Positions 1 to 9,884 of a stretch of DNA of 64,000 bases are shown here, piece by piece. The notes under the pieces were generated by a model. The model searched no databases. It saw only the letters and a list, made by a program, of their open reading frames with translations, and was not told the origin of the DNA. Made by a program: the position numbers and the translations under genes. Where the stretch lies: contig MSJI02000552.1 in assembly GCA_001931905.2 (NCBI GenBank), positions 62,001 to 126,000 of the forward strand. Direction: 5' to 3'. Numbering within the stretch: the stretch's first letter is position 1; every line of letters starts with the position of its first letter. Source of the DNA: Cladosporium sp. IMV 00045. Lineage: Eukaryota > Ascomycota > Dothideomycetes > Cladosporiales > Cladosporiaceae.

Positions 1-156
1 GAAGGTAGATCTTTCATTGTCGTCCAGGATCGGAAGGTCAAGTACGTCCTGCCGCGTCGTGTGAGGCATGCGAAGGTGTCGTTTTCGGTGACTGGAAGGA
101 AGATGGGCTATGTTGATGAAACTCGTCGCAGTGATACGGTGGTTGTGGGAGTGTAG
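1..156 (+). CDS. 3' end of an unrecognised protein (partial)
   Basis: Frame 1 is open from the first base to a TAG at 154-156 and encodes about 51 residues rich in basic and beta-strand-forming residues (starting EGRSFIVVQD, ending DTVVVGV). The remainder lies outside the window. The alternating hydrophobic pattern suggests a C-terminal beta-sandwich or beta-rich tail, but I recognise no family. The call rests on an uninterrupted frame and coding-like composition only; it could be a chance open frame. Confidence 0.45.
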   Translation, partial: EGRSFIVVQDRKVKYVLPRRVRHAKVSFSVTGRKMGYVDETRRSDTVVVGV

Positions 157-1061
157 AAGAAGGGGGGGCTGTTCAGTCGACGAGAACGGCACGAGGCCCC
201 TTCGATCGATATGTACTGAGCATCCATAGCAAAAGTAGTTCTTGCCTTATGCAGACAGCTGACATGAATCAAATACCATGATCAGCCCACTTCTGCATTG
301 CTTCTTGTTTAATGCCTCCAAACCAGAATGGGGGGGCCGGACCGCTGCGGGTGTAGGCAGCCGTTAGCGTCCGCAGTTGTGAGGAGAGTCGGTTTTGGAT
401 GGGTTCTGATTCTACCGTCTCGACTTTCCGACATGCATTTCATGGGGTGACAGTCAACTTAGATTCTCATCTGGAGTACAAAAGGTGGTTAGTAACCATC
501 GTGCAAGTGCAAGGTTCGCCTGAGAGATCGCAGATCCTTTAGACTCTTCGCTCGGTATTGACGCCTCACGGAAATGTAGATCACGCTGATGGCTCTGCGG
601 GCAGTATGTACCCATCAGTGCCATGGCCTGATTGTAACAGAGGTTTATTCTCCGGAGGCGGATCTAGAACAACGAGCCCACACAAGTCCGGATGCTATTC
701 ATATAGCCATGGGACGTCGAACAAGCCGAAAGAAGAATCGCACAAGACACGGGTCGATCTCCGCCGTGGCGCAGTGCCCTACATGACCATTCAAACTCTA
801 CTCCACGATATACATGGAATCATGAGCCGAAGCAGTTGCCGGTAGCGTTGTCTGTCGACAACTCCATCCCGCAATAATTGTGGATTGTGAGGGGTCGAGA
901 TGCTTGACCTCGCATGTTTTGGAGCTTAAGCGTTTGGATCATATAGCCGAGAGTTTGAGAATGACTAGATATACAGCTGGGCAGTGCCGTCGAGAAGGTG
1001 GCCTTTTCAGTCAAATCTCCTACATACAAGTTCTCTGGGGGAGCTCTGTCACAGTATCGGA
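157..1061. other. Intergenic, promoter of the MFS gene
   Basis: No convincing gene. Short overlapping open frames near 558-845 lack family similarity and splice support. The last few hundred bases must hold the promoter of the MFS gene that starts at 1062. Confidence 0.5.
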
Positions 1062-2679
1062 ATGACGACCTCTCTGGATCAAGACAGGATGAAGTCCTCA
1101 ACCTTACACCTTGAAGATCTCAACCCATCAAAATTACAGACCGAAGATGGCATTGCAGAGCTACAGTTTGACCGCAAGCTTGAGCGGAAGACTGTAGCAA
1201 AGTTGGACTTTCTCCTTGTCCCTCTCATGTGTGGACTTTACCTTCTGGCATTCCTGGATAGAAGCAACATCGGAAATGCGAGAATTGCTGGCCTCCAAGA
1301 AGATTTGAACATGACAGACCATCAGTATCAGACTGCGGTATGCCCACCTGTTTTCTGTTGTAGAGAGAGATAGTAATACTGACTGATACAAGATCACGGT
1401 GACTTATGTGCCATATATCCTTGCGGAGCTTCCTTCGAATCTGATCCTGAGCAAGATTGGACCACGCATCCTTCTCCCTTCCATTTGCGTTGGATGGGGA
1501 ATTGTCACGACACTGCAGTCGCAGGTCCACAACTACGCTGGTCTTCTCGCCTGTCGCTTTTTCCTCGGACTCCTCGAAGGCGGTCTGTTCCCAGGTATCG
1601 TTCTATATCTTTCCGGCTTCTATAGAAGGCACGAACTGCAGATGCGTATCGGTCTCTTCTTCTCTGCAGCAGCCATGAGCGGCGCCTTCTCTGGACTGCT
1701 CGCTGCTGCCATCGTTCAAATGGAAGGCATAGGTGGGCTGGAAGGGTGGCGATGGATCTTCATCCTCGAAGGCCTCTTTACTGTTCTCTTCGGTGCCACC
1801 ACGGTTCTCGTACTACCCAACACACCACACCAGGTCAAAACATTCACCGTCCAAGAGGCTGACCTCTGCGTTGCTCGGATTAAAGCGGACGGCGTTGCGA
1901 CGGAAAGCACTAAATTCAATTCCAAGGCATTCGCCTCGACGTTTAAGAGCGTCCATATCTGGCTACTGTGCATTGCTCTTTTCTGCAATGGAACATCTCT
2001 CTTCGGTCTTGCTTACTTCACTCCAAGTATCGTTCAGGGCATGGGTTACGATTCAACAATGACACAGCTACTCAGTGTGCCTCCTTTCGCGATCGCTTTC
2101 ATCTTCACTCTAATCTCGGCTTTTGTCGCAGACAAGTTTAGGGTTCGCGGGTTGACTGCGATTGCGACTACTTGCCTTGCGCTGATAGGTTTTGCTCTTT
2201 TCTTGGAGAGTGAAACCGTGGCTTCTCGATACGCGGCTCTATGCTTCATGATAACTGGCGTATACTCGACGGCTCCTAGCCTGATCAGTTGGATCCCGAA
2301 TAACGTCGCTGCGAGGTAAGTATCACAAAAGGCTCGCATTAGCAGAAATATCATATGCTAACTGCTTCGCAGAACGCGACGAGCCACAGCCGTCGCAATG
2401 GGATTCATCTGCACCAACGTCGGAGGCATACTGAGCACGTGGATCTACCCGAAGAGTGCTTCGCCGAGATACGAGTTCGCTGCGATCTTGAACCTCTCGC
2501 TTGTGTGCCTCACGATTGCTGTCGTGTCTGGCGAGGTCTGCCTTTTGAGGTGGAAGAATCAATGGAAGGGTGATGAGGGACGCAGGGCGGATGTCTTGCG
2601 AGATATAGAGGGTATGGATATCGCGGAGCAATTTGAGTTGCTGGGTGATGGACATCCGGATCTCGTCTATACGCTTTAG
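1062..2679 (+). CDS. MFS transporter, anion:cation symporter (ACS/Dal5-Tna1-like) family
   Basis: Three exons, 1062-1337, 1393-2315 and 2373-2679, encode 501 residues. The introns begin GTATGC and GTAAGT and end in AAG and CAG, and the joins keep frame. A hydrophilic N-terminus is followed by the TM1 signature FLDRSNIGNARIAGL, which is typical of the ACS family (allantoate, nicotinate, biotin precursors and related organic anions). The region RFFLGLLEGGLFPG marks TM4, and NNVAARTRRATAVAMG after the second splice is the usual TM9-10 loop. About 12 membrane segments are expected in the plasma membrane. The 5' ATG at 1062 was preferred to an in-frame ATG at 984 because the family begins with a short polar tail. 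The substrate cannot be told from sequence. A FAD oxidoreductase and an acyltransferase lie just downstream. Confidence 0.9.
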
Positions 2680-3523
2680 TGATATGGTCAGACGATAATG
2701 ACTACATTCATGATATCAATTACCATGTTAGTTGAACAGTTTTGCTGGATCGCATTGTCGGCTCCGTAATCGATGTCGGAGTTTCATTCCGGCGATTTGT
2801 CGAAGCATCGTTACCGAGGTCAAGATGAATCGACGACGGTACGTGGAATCACATAGATCAAAATCTTGCATCTCGAAAGGCTTGTTGATGTTCGAAGACC
2901 CTTAGCAATCTCGACGACAAGTCATGACTAATGAAAACGCAGCTATCTTATACCAAGCAATAATCCCTTGTGATGCAATCGCACCTGCATAAGTCGTGCG
3001 CCGTGACCACTAGGGTATATAGTGTAGTGCTGCGATACCGGCGCGCCACCTTCACATATGGGATGTTCGGGTTATCTCCTATCAACAAATACTAGAAAGC
3101 CTGATTATCTTGAAACTGATATCGGTGCTGGTAAAGAAAGATAACGTCTTCGCCAGTAAGAAACCGCGATTGCGACTCACGATCTCACAGATCCAATCTG
3201 AGTGGATACCACTGTAAAGGCGACTTGGCGCTCGCTGTCGTAGAACAATACTGTATACAGTATATCTCAAGAGAGGGGAAGACGGCGAACATGGATGCGG
3301 CAAGGGTGAAACTAGAAGATCATCATGAAGACCTCTTGCCAAGGTGCGTCGAGTGGAGTTGGGTTACAGTGAACATATGCTGATTCTTGGCCGTCACGAC
3401 AGATCTGCAATACAAAAGCAAGATGGCAACCTGCTCGAGGTTACCAATCCGCTTCAGAAGCCCATTCTCGAAGCATCAAATCTTCAAAATTCTTCCACTG
3501 AATCGCCTAGCGGCACTCCCAGA
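2680..3523. other. Intergenic, promoter of the FAD oxidoreductase
   Basis: AT-rich spacer without a supportable gene. An open frame begins at 3344 and runs into the oxidoreductase. Its first 60 residues are low in family-like features and are probably 5' leader. Confidence 0.5.
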
Positions 3524-4636
3524 ATGGACGTCCAAGCCGGAACCAATATCGTCATAGGTGGTGGCATCATCGGTGCTCAAATTGCCTGGCATTTGGCACA
3601 CGAGTCCAATGTCACCATCATTGCCGAAAAGATTGGAGGCGTCGCCACGCCCAACTCTTTCGCTTGGATCAATGCAGGCGGCCCCGATGATCCTACATAC
3701 TACGACTTCCGCAACCGTTCCATGCAGCACTGGCGTGAGATGACCGAGCAGATCCCCAATCTGCCCATCTCTTGGAGTGGTGCTTTGAGCTGGAGCGCGA
3801 CGGAGAATGAGACTGCAGCATCTCAGGAGGAATACCTGGAAGCCGGTACTGATATTGTTCGCGTGAGCAACTCGGAGCTTGCTGGTATTGAGCCTGAGCT
3901 CAAGGAGGACTTCTTCCCGGAATGGGACTATGGCCTTCATGTCAAGGACGAGGGCTCTGTCGAAGCTCATGTAGCTGCGGCGTTGTTGATCTCCGAGGCA
4001 GAGTCAATGGGCGCAAAGGTCTTGACTACGAGTGTCTCTGGTTTTGTCAAAGAGGATGGTCGCGTCACCGGCGTAACCACAGACAACGGGACGATTCATG
4101 GTGACCATGTCGTTCTAGCTGCAGGCCTTGGTAGCGTGCCATTGCTGGCGGCTGAGAACATCAGGCTTCCCTTGGAGGGCCGAGAGGGTCTTCTCGCCAA
4201 CACTTTGCCTGTGGACAAGAAATTTTTGTACACTTTGTTCCACGGATCTGGATTGAACATGCGTCAAACACTCGAGGGTCGCATTCTTGCAGGCGAGAGC
4301 TTCGCAGGCAGTGATGCTGGAGTTGATGCAGAGAAGAAGGGGAGAGAGATCATTGGCAAAGTGCAGGAGGCTTTCAAGGGTGGCGATGACATTGAGTACG
4401 GGTACTACACTCTTGGAGTTCGGCCTGATCCGGAGGATGGCTTGCCGATCTTGGGAGACACGCCGTTGGAAGGACTTGATATTGCCGTCATGCATTCTGG
4501 AGTTACGAACGGTGCGATTGTTGGAAAACTGATCGCTGAGAAGGTCTTGACGGGAAAGAGTGATCCGATCCTCGATTACTTCCGCCTTGATCGTTTCAAC
4601 TCGAACGGAACCCAAACCAACAGCACTAGCCATTAG
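3524..4636 (+). CDS. FAD-dependent oxidoreductase (DAO family)
   Basis: An intronless gene of 370 residues from the ATG at 3524; upstream in-frame ATGs at 3344 and 3377 would add up to 60 residues. Residues 6-18 hold the Rossmann dinucleotide-binding motif IVIGGGIIGAQIA, followed by a strand ending in an acidic residue, as in D-amino-acid/glycine oxidase-like enzymes. The C-terminal part contains GYYTLGVRPDPEDGLPILG and a VMHSGVTNGAIVGKL segment that resembles the DAO FAD-closing motif. Such enzymes oxidise amines or amino acids with FAD, producing an imine and usually peroxide; the exact substrate is unknown. No peroxisomal SKL-type end is clear (the last residues are TSH). It converges on the acyltransferase with a 158 bp gap. 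Confidence 0.85.
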   Translation: MDVQAGTNIVIGGGIIGAQIAWHLAHESNVTIIAEKIGGVATPNSFAWINAGGPDDPTYYDFRNRSMQHWREMTEQIPNLPISWSGALSWSATENETAASQEEYLEAGTDIVRVSNSELAGIEPELKEDFFPEWDYGLHVKDEGSVEAHVAAALLISEAESMGAKVLTTSVSGFVKEDGRVTGVTTDNGTIHGDHVVLAAGLGSVPLLAAENIRLPLEGREGLLANTLPVDKKFLYTLFHGSGLNMRQTLEGRILAGESFAGSDAGVDAEKKGREIIGKVQEAFKGGDDIEYGYYTLGVRPDPEDGLPILGDTPLEGLDIAVMHSGVTNGAIVGKLIAEKVLTGKSDPILDYFRLDRFNSNGTQTNSTSH

Positions 4637-4794
4637 CATAGATTAGCCCCAAGCCCATGGGGCTCGTTTCCATAGCAGACGAATAAAACGGGTACAATTA
4701 ATCGATCACAGAATACTTTGCTATGGGTAAACCTTGTGCAATTCGTTGTTTCGTAATTTCGTCATAAATCAAATTGACGCACCCGCAAGAAATG

Positions 4795-6366
4795 TCAAGA
4801 AGAACCAAGCTTCTGCAGCCATCCTTCGATCTCTGATGCTAGCCTTCCCCCATCCACATCCTCAAGGACACCAGCTTGCCATGACACATCCACGGCAAGC
4901 TCGCCGTCCAACACGCTGATAACGTTAAGCTTGCACGCTGGTCCGTTCACATAGGCTCCGAGAGATATGACAGCTTTTTGAATCGTCCAACCATCATCTC
5001 GCTGTTCTCGCAAACCGCCATCCAGCACGCCGACGTTGGAGACGAGCCAGGTAGGCATCCGAGGCTTCATCAGCTCATTGCGAAAGTAGGAGCGAAGATC
5101 CGGGATGAGCTTCATCAGTCCACAGAAATCATCCTTGGTGCCTTTGTCAAGTTGGCGTTGTATATCGGCGCGGACGTTGGTTGCAGCGGTCCAGATGATG
5201 CGGTCTAGCTCCGCCGCTGAAGTGGAATGCGGATCGCTTCCACCTGGCAGATCACGGATCTCGTCGAGAACACTGGGCTTGAAGTCATGCATAAGGATGC
5301 TGACGTAGTTGGCCATGGTGTCGTCAGGAATCAACTCGGGGAACTTATCGGAGTGAGGCAGAGTGTGTCTGCGTTGGTTCAGCGGCGTCTGGCTCACAAA
5401 GGCTTTAGCATTATCGCGTCCCAATAGCTTTGCAAAGAAGACCAGGGTAATGCCGTGGAGGAGACCAGTAAGAGTGGTGTCATGTTCACGGCACTTGACT
5501 AGGACCTCGCTAAGTTGGGTAGGGGACAATCTTGCCGTGGCACGATGCGTCTCGTATGGCTTGGTGCGTATCGGAGACCAAAGCGCCTTCGACGATTGAT
5601 CACCTGTCAGCCAAGGGTAAGCAATCTCTCGCCATATAGTCGATGCGAGAAACGAGAAACTAAGCGAGTATTCTGAGATGTCTTCCTGTGGAGGCGGCAG
5701 ACCGGCAGTAGTGGCAGTGGTCGCAAGGAACCTTATCTTCTTGTTGAAGGGCAAGGGCTTCGCTGCGGTCTCACGATCATTCAAGTACGTGAGCAACGTG
5801 CGGTGGAAGATCTTGCCACTGATGCCATCACAGTTGCTGTGGTTCCAGCCGAAGACAACGTCGAGCTCGGTTTCATTCTTGCGGAATATGGCCACTTTCC
5901 ACCCAACAAGCGTTTGAAGGTCGGTGAATTTGGTGTCGAGGAAGCCTTGGTAAGTCTTGAGGTACAGCTCCTCAAAGTCACTCTCGGAACCAGTCTCTGC
6001 GTACCATGTTACATGCCGACGAAGATCGATGCCTTCAACCTCCACCCAGTATGGAGCTTTAGCGTCCGCATCGGCAAGGCCAACCCGCAGAAATGGGTGG
6101 TGTATGGCGGTACGTGCAAGAGCGCGGTCGAAGTAGGTCTTGAGCTCATCAAGCTGCTCCTTCCCGGCAAGAGAGGTCGGAACACGGTATTGACATGCGA
6201 CGGTGGTTCCGTAATAGGCGTCCAGCTGGTGCAAGGCTGTTTGCCAAGTCTCGCTGGAGTTGTTTTTGTGTCAACACGTGATCGCAATGAGATAGCGGCA
6301 AGAGGTTGGTACAGCTCACATCTTAGACAGAGGTCTGATCATGCTATGCTCGGTGACAGTTGCCAT
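4795..6366 (-). CDS. Alcohol O-acetyltransferase-like (CoA acyltransferase / condensation fold)
   Basis: Two exons, 6366-6320 and 6253-4795, flank a 66 bp intron (GTGAGC...CCAG) and give about 501 residues. The long open frame has no ATG near its 5' end. The short first exon supplies one and restores the family N-terminus, RPLSKIETWQTALHQL, characteristic of AATase-like (PF07247) proteins. The catalytic HxxxDG motif reads HSNCDG in the N-terminal half, and the conserved late SNVG segment (WLVSNVGVLDGG) is present. The enzyme is expected to transfer an acyl group from a CoA thioester to an alcohol or related acceptor. The natural acceptor is unknown. The neighbouring oxidoreductase and MFS gene could supply or export a substrate, but that is inference. 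Confidence 0.85.
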
Positions 6367-7797
6367 ACTTGCAGGCTCCCTGAAGCCCTGGGAGAGCCGA
6401 TAGTGGAAGCTTCAAGCCTGATAAAGGGACAGAGAGTGCTTAGCAGCAGACTGCGGAACATCTCAGAGGCCTGCTCAGCTGTGCATTTATATCACTTGCT
6501 TCGAATCTGGAGTTGTCAGAGTAGGATTGCCTAGTTTACGGCTGAGACGTGGCGTTATTGGCGAGCTGACAGGTGCCAGAGTTGTCTGTCTAATATAGTA
6601 AAGTTGAGTGGCTGTGAGCCCATCTGACAGCACAGTCAATACAACATTAGCTTCGTCCAAGTCCATTGAGGCTGAATGTCGTGGGCTTGTCAACGGGCTT
6701 GGGCTCCCAATTGATGCTGATGAGTCGCTTAGACTGCCATCAGTCAAGCAGAGATGAGTGCATGCACTTGGAATCGGGCGAAAGCTGCAAAGCGGATTAT
6801 CATTGCAACCTTCCATGTCAATTTGGCTGAATGCAACTGGTGATGTGATCAGTCATTGATACGGTATGCAGAAACGCGTTCCGCTGCCCTGCAGAGCCAG
6901 ATGCATGCGACAGAGACCGCAGTTATCATCGCCATGTTCGTGCCTTTATCTCTCGAAAAGCTGAAAAGCTACAAATGCCGGCAGTCATGAGTGAAGATCA
7001 TCCGCGTTCCTTTGAAGAATAATGTTGTTGAACTGCTAGTTGCTGGCCGAAGCCACCGGTCGGACCGGGGAAGGCATCCGCCTCCAGGCCCTGAATCCCT
7101 TGGCGCAATCAACATCCCACAAGTCTTGTCAGCTGTTGGGCTGTCTCCTTACGAGGTGACACATCAATCAAGAGATGGCCCCAGTCTTCCGTCTTGCGAT
7201 CCAGGCACGCCAGATCGCCAGTGGTCCTCATGATTTCGAACTCGATTCGTTGGGCGCGCTGAAGCCGTAATTCGCACGGAGTGCTCGAGAGAACAAAAAC
7301 ATCCAAGACGGCCGATCTGCACAACGGAATCTCTTTCATAGATGTTCGGAGCCCCGACACCTCACTGCTCGGCTGCATTACCGCCGCACAAAGATGTACA
7401 TGAGCAGCTCGCGGGAGAGCCACTTAAGCGCTCGTCTTGTCCATAATCACGAATCATGAGGCTGATTCTCTTCACATCGCAGGGATGGCGCAGCGCTAGT
7501 GCGTGCTCCGTCCTGGCAACTGGGCAAGCCGGGGCATGTCTGCCGTGCTGCATCTACAGTACCAATCTCGCCTCGTTGGCTAGTCTGGAGACTTGCCCTT
7601 ACTGCATCGTGCAGGCAGGCACTGAAACCACGTCGCTGTTCATGGACAACTGACGGGATATGACACCATTTGCGCCTTCAAATCTTTCGCCGACACAGTA
7701 GCCTCGGTCTTCCATTTTTGCGTTAAGCAGAGAATCGGTTCTGAAAGACGAGCCGGCGCTTGCATAAAGCCAGTCGAACGCTGAGTAGATTGCTGCA
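6367..7797. other. Intergenic, 1.4 kb
   Basis: Divergent spacer between the acyltransferase and the GT34 relic. Several short open frames on both strands were inspected. None has splice-supported extension or a recognisable domain. Confidence 0.5.
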
Positions 7798-8945
7798 ATG
7801 TTCTTGCAATGGTGAGCACATAATTGTGCCTCCTAACCGCGAGATCGGCTTGCTAACAATCACAGGACAATCGGGAAACGCTCATTTGCCGCAGCCATCG
7901 TACTCACCTTGGTATTCGCATTTTATTTACTGAGTGAATCTTCATATCCAAGGCCAGGACCGACGACCGGCGGCAATCTTGAGCATCACGAGCCTTCCCA
8001 ACATGAGACTAGCCAGCAGGAAGCTTCCCATGAAGATGTTTCTCAACCAGAGCCTCCCCAAGAGAAACCTCAGCCGAGCAAGTCACCGCACCAAGACCGC
8101 CCAACCTGCTCTGTAACTAAAGTTTCTATGCTTTACGGCGCGCACAAATTCAGTCAGTTGGAAGCAGCACTAGAATCACATCGCCATCATGCTGAACGCT
8201 GGGGCTGCGGATTCGAAGCCCTTGATCGTGACCTCACGGATCGCAAGCTCTACAGCAAGCATTACTTCCTGTTGTCCACTTTGCTCCACGAGCTTTCCAA
8301 GCCTGAAGAAGAAAGACGACAATGGCTTCTGTAAGTGTTTCAAGCATGCGAAGGCCCATGCAAATAGCTGACGTGATCGCCGCTGTTCTAGTTGGGTAGA
8401 TGCCGATTCCATAATTGTCAACCCAGCGCTGTCGCCATGTGTCTTTCTTACCCCCGGAACATCTGGATCACGTCTATGCTCTCGTAACGGCAGATCACAA
8501 TGGACTCAACAATGGTGTATTCTATCTCAAAGTACACCCTTCATCAGTCGACCTTCTGACGCAGATTGCTGCTTATCCACTGGCGCACCCAGAGGACGAT
8601 CTTGGATGGTTTGGCGAACAGGCTGCTATGGCCAGAGTCATCAAGTCCACCGAGGAGCGGCACAAAAACATATCCGATCTTTCTGGCATCGTTTGAATTC
8701 CTCGTACTTGGATCAACAACTACGAATGGGAGCACGGTTTTGAGGGGGAGCCGGGTAGCTTCCTAGTGCACTTTGCGGGTCTCGCAGAGACGAGGCTCGC
8801 TCACATGGCCGCCTGGCTGGACGAATTACTCAACAATCAAGCAAAATGAGAGATCCCAGTGGAATGTACTTGGTACAAAAACGCCATCCCCGAATTCTGG
8901 AACGAGTATGCAGTCAATATTACCGGAAAGTCTCCAGCTGAGTGA
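7798..8945 (+). pseudogene. GT34 (Gma12/Mnn10-like) galactosyl/mannosyltransferase, disrupted
   Basis: Exons 7798-7811, 7866-8330 and 8392 onward join cleanly. They give a type II Golgi protein: a short cytosolic tail, a signal anchor (about residues 8-26), a P/Q/E-rich stem, then the GT34 catalytic domain. The nucleotide-sugar DxD motif is intact as WVDADSIIVNP just after the second splice. Further on come FLPPEH, NGLNNGVFYLKV and HGFEGEPGSFLVHFAGL, all GT34 hallmarks. These pieces cannot be read together: a one-base gain in the TTT around 8444-8446 breaks the frame, an in-frame TGA sits at 8694-8696, and another TGA precedes the terminal helix (last readable TGA at 8943-8945). The family adds hexoses to N- or O-glycans in the Golgi. 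It is either a relic or a strongly error-affected sequence. Confidence 0.8.
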
Positions 8946-9884
8946 CCGAAATCGAGAGAGGTTGGTATTTCCTTCGGATTATATGGAAAATGGAGAATGT
9001 TCACGGCCTCGAAGCAACCACATGGGACATGTACAGGCAAAACCATGTACAGCACGAGTAGACATACGGGTGCACTAAGTGTAATGGAACTCGCTGGCGT
9101 TCTGACATAGTGGAGGATATAGAGCATGAATAGAGACGCCGCACCCTATGGCATCATTCGCACCCGCTGTCGCGTACGCTTCAAGAATACTGCCGGCACT
9201 GGGGTTTGAGTCTTGACACGACGAAATACCATGTCGGATCTTCCAGCCTTCTCGACCTGGGTGACATGTCGTGGGATCAATACATCTATGCGAAAGCTCA
9301 CAATCTATGGTCAACTTGCGATTGGGACCATCCAAGCCATCACTCGGTACCCGGTGGCTAGCTGCCAAGCTCGGTTACTCTTTCCGGCGATTTGGCGAGA
9401 ATAGCCAGGCGTTCGTTGAATCGACAGCCACTCACATGCTGCAGGCTACAGCACTAGGTCTTACGCCGCACAGCTACATCCAACCAAGCCTCTTATTGAT
9501 CAAGGCGCTTGTTCGCTTGCGGAGAAGTGTTCATCCATCCCGCTCCGATTTCGATGCTTGGATCATTTTGGGAAGCAGGCGATCGATGCAAGGCATGGTC
9601 TTGCTTATTGGAATCGAACGCAATGATACGGTTCTGCGTGACTGCGTGGGCTTTAAACAAGACCGAAGCCGTAAGAGAGCCATGGAATCGAAAAGGTACA
9701 ACGTTTATCCAATACTCCAATCGTCCTTAATCTTTGAATCAGAACGCCTTCGCGAAGAAACATTGGGAAAAGGCAACACTCATTATACCACATCATGTGG
9801 GGGAAAGGGTCAGGTATGCATGTTGCTCCCATTGCAAGTGAAATGGGAAGTATTACCGGCGATGTTGGTTGATGCCTGTCCGCA
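8946..9884. other. Intergenic, possible unidentified relic
   Basis: Between the GT34 relic and the protease-like gene. The plus-strand frame that opens at 9271 continues antisense into the protease-like gene and looks like a shadow. No domain is recognised. Confidence 0.4.

Noticed and set aside
1..6366. Secondary-metabolite gene cluster
   Set aside because: No PKS, NRPS, terpene or DMATS backbone gene in the window; adjacency alone is weak.
5803..6534. 243-codon plus-strand open frame
   Set aside because: Antisense to the acyltransferase, whose splice-supported model and motifs are convincing.
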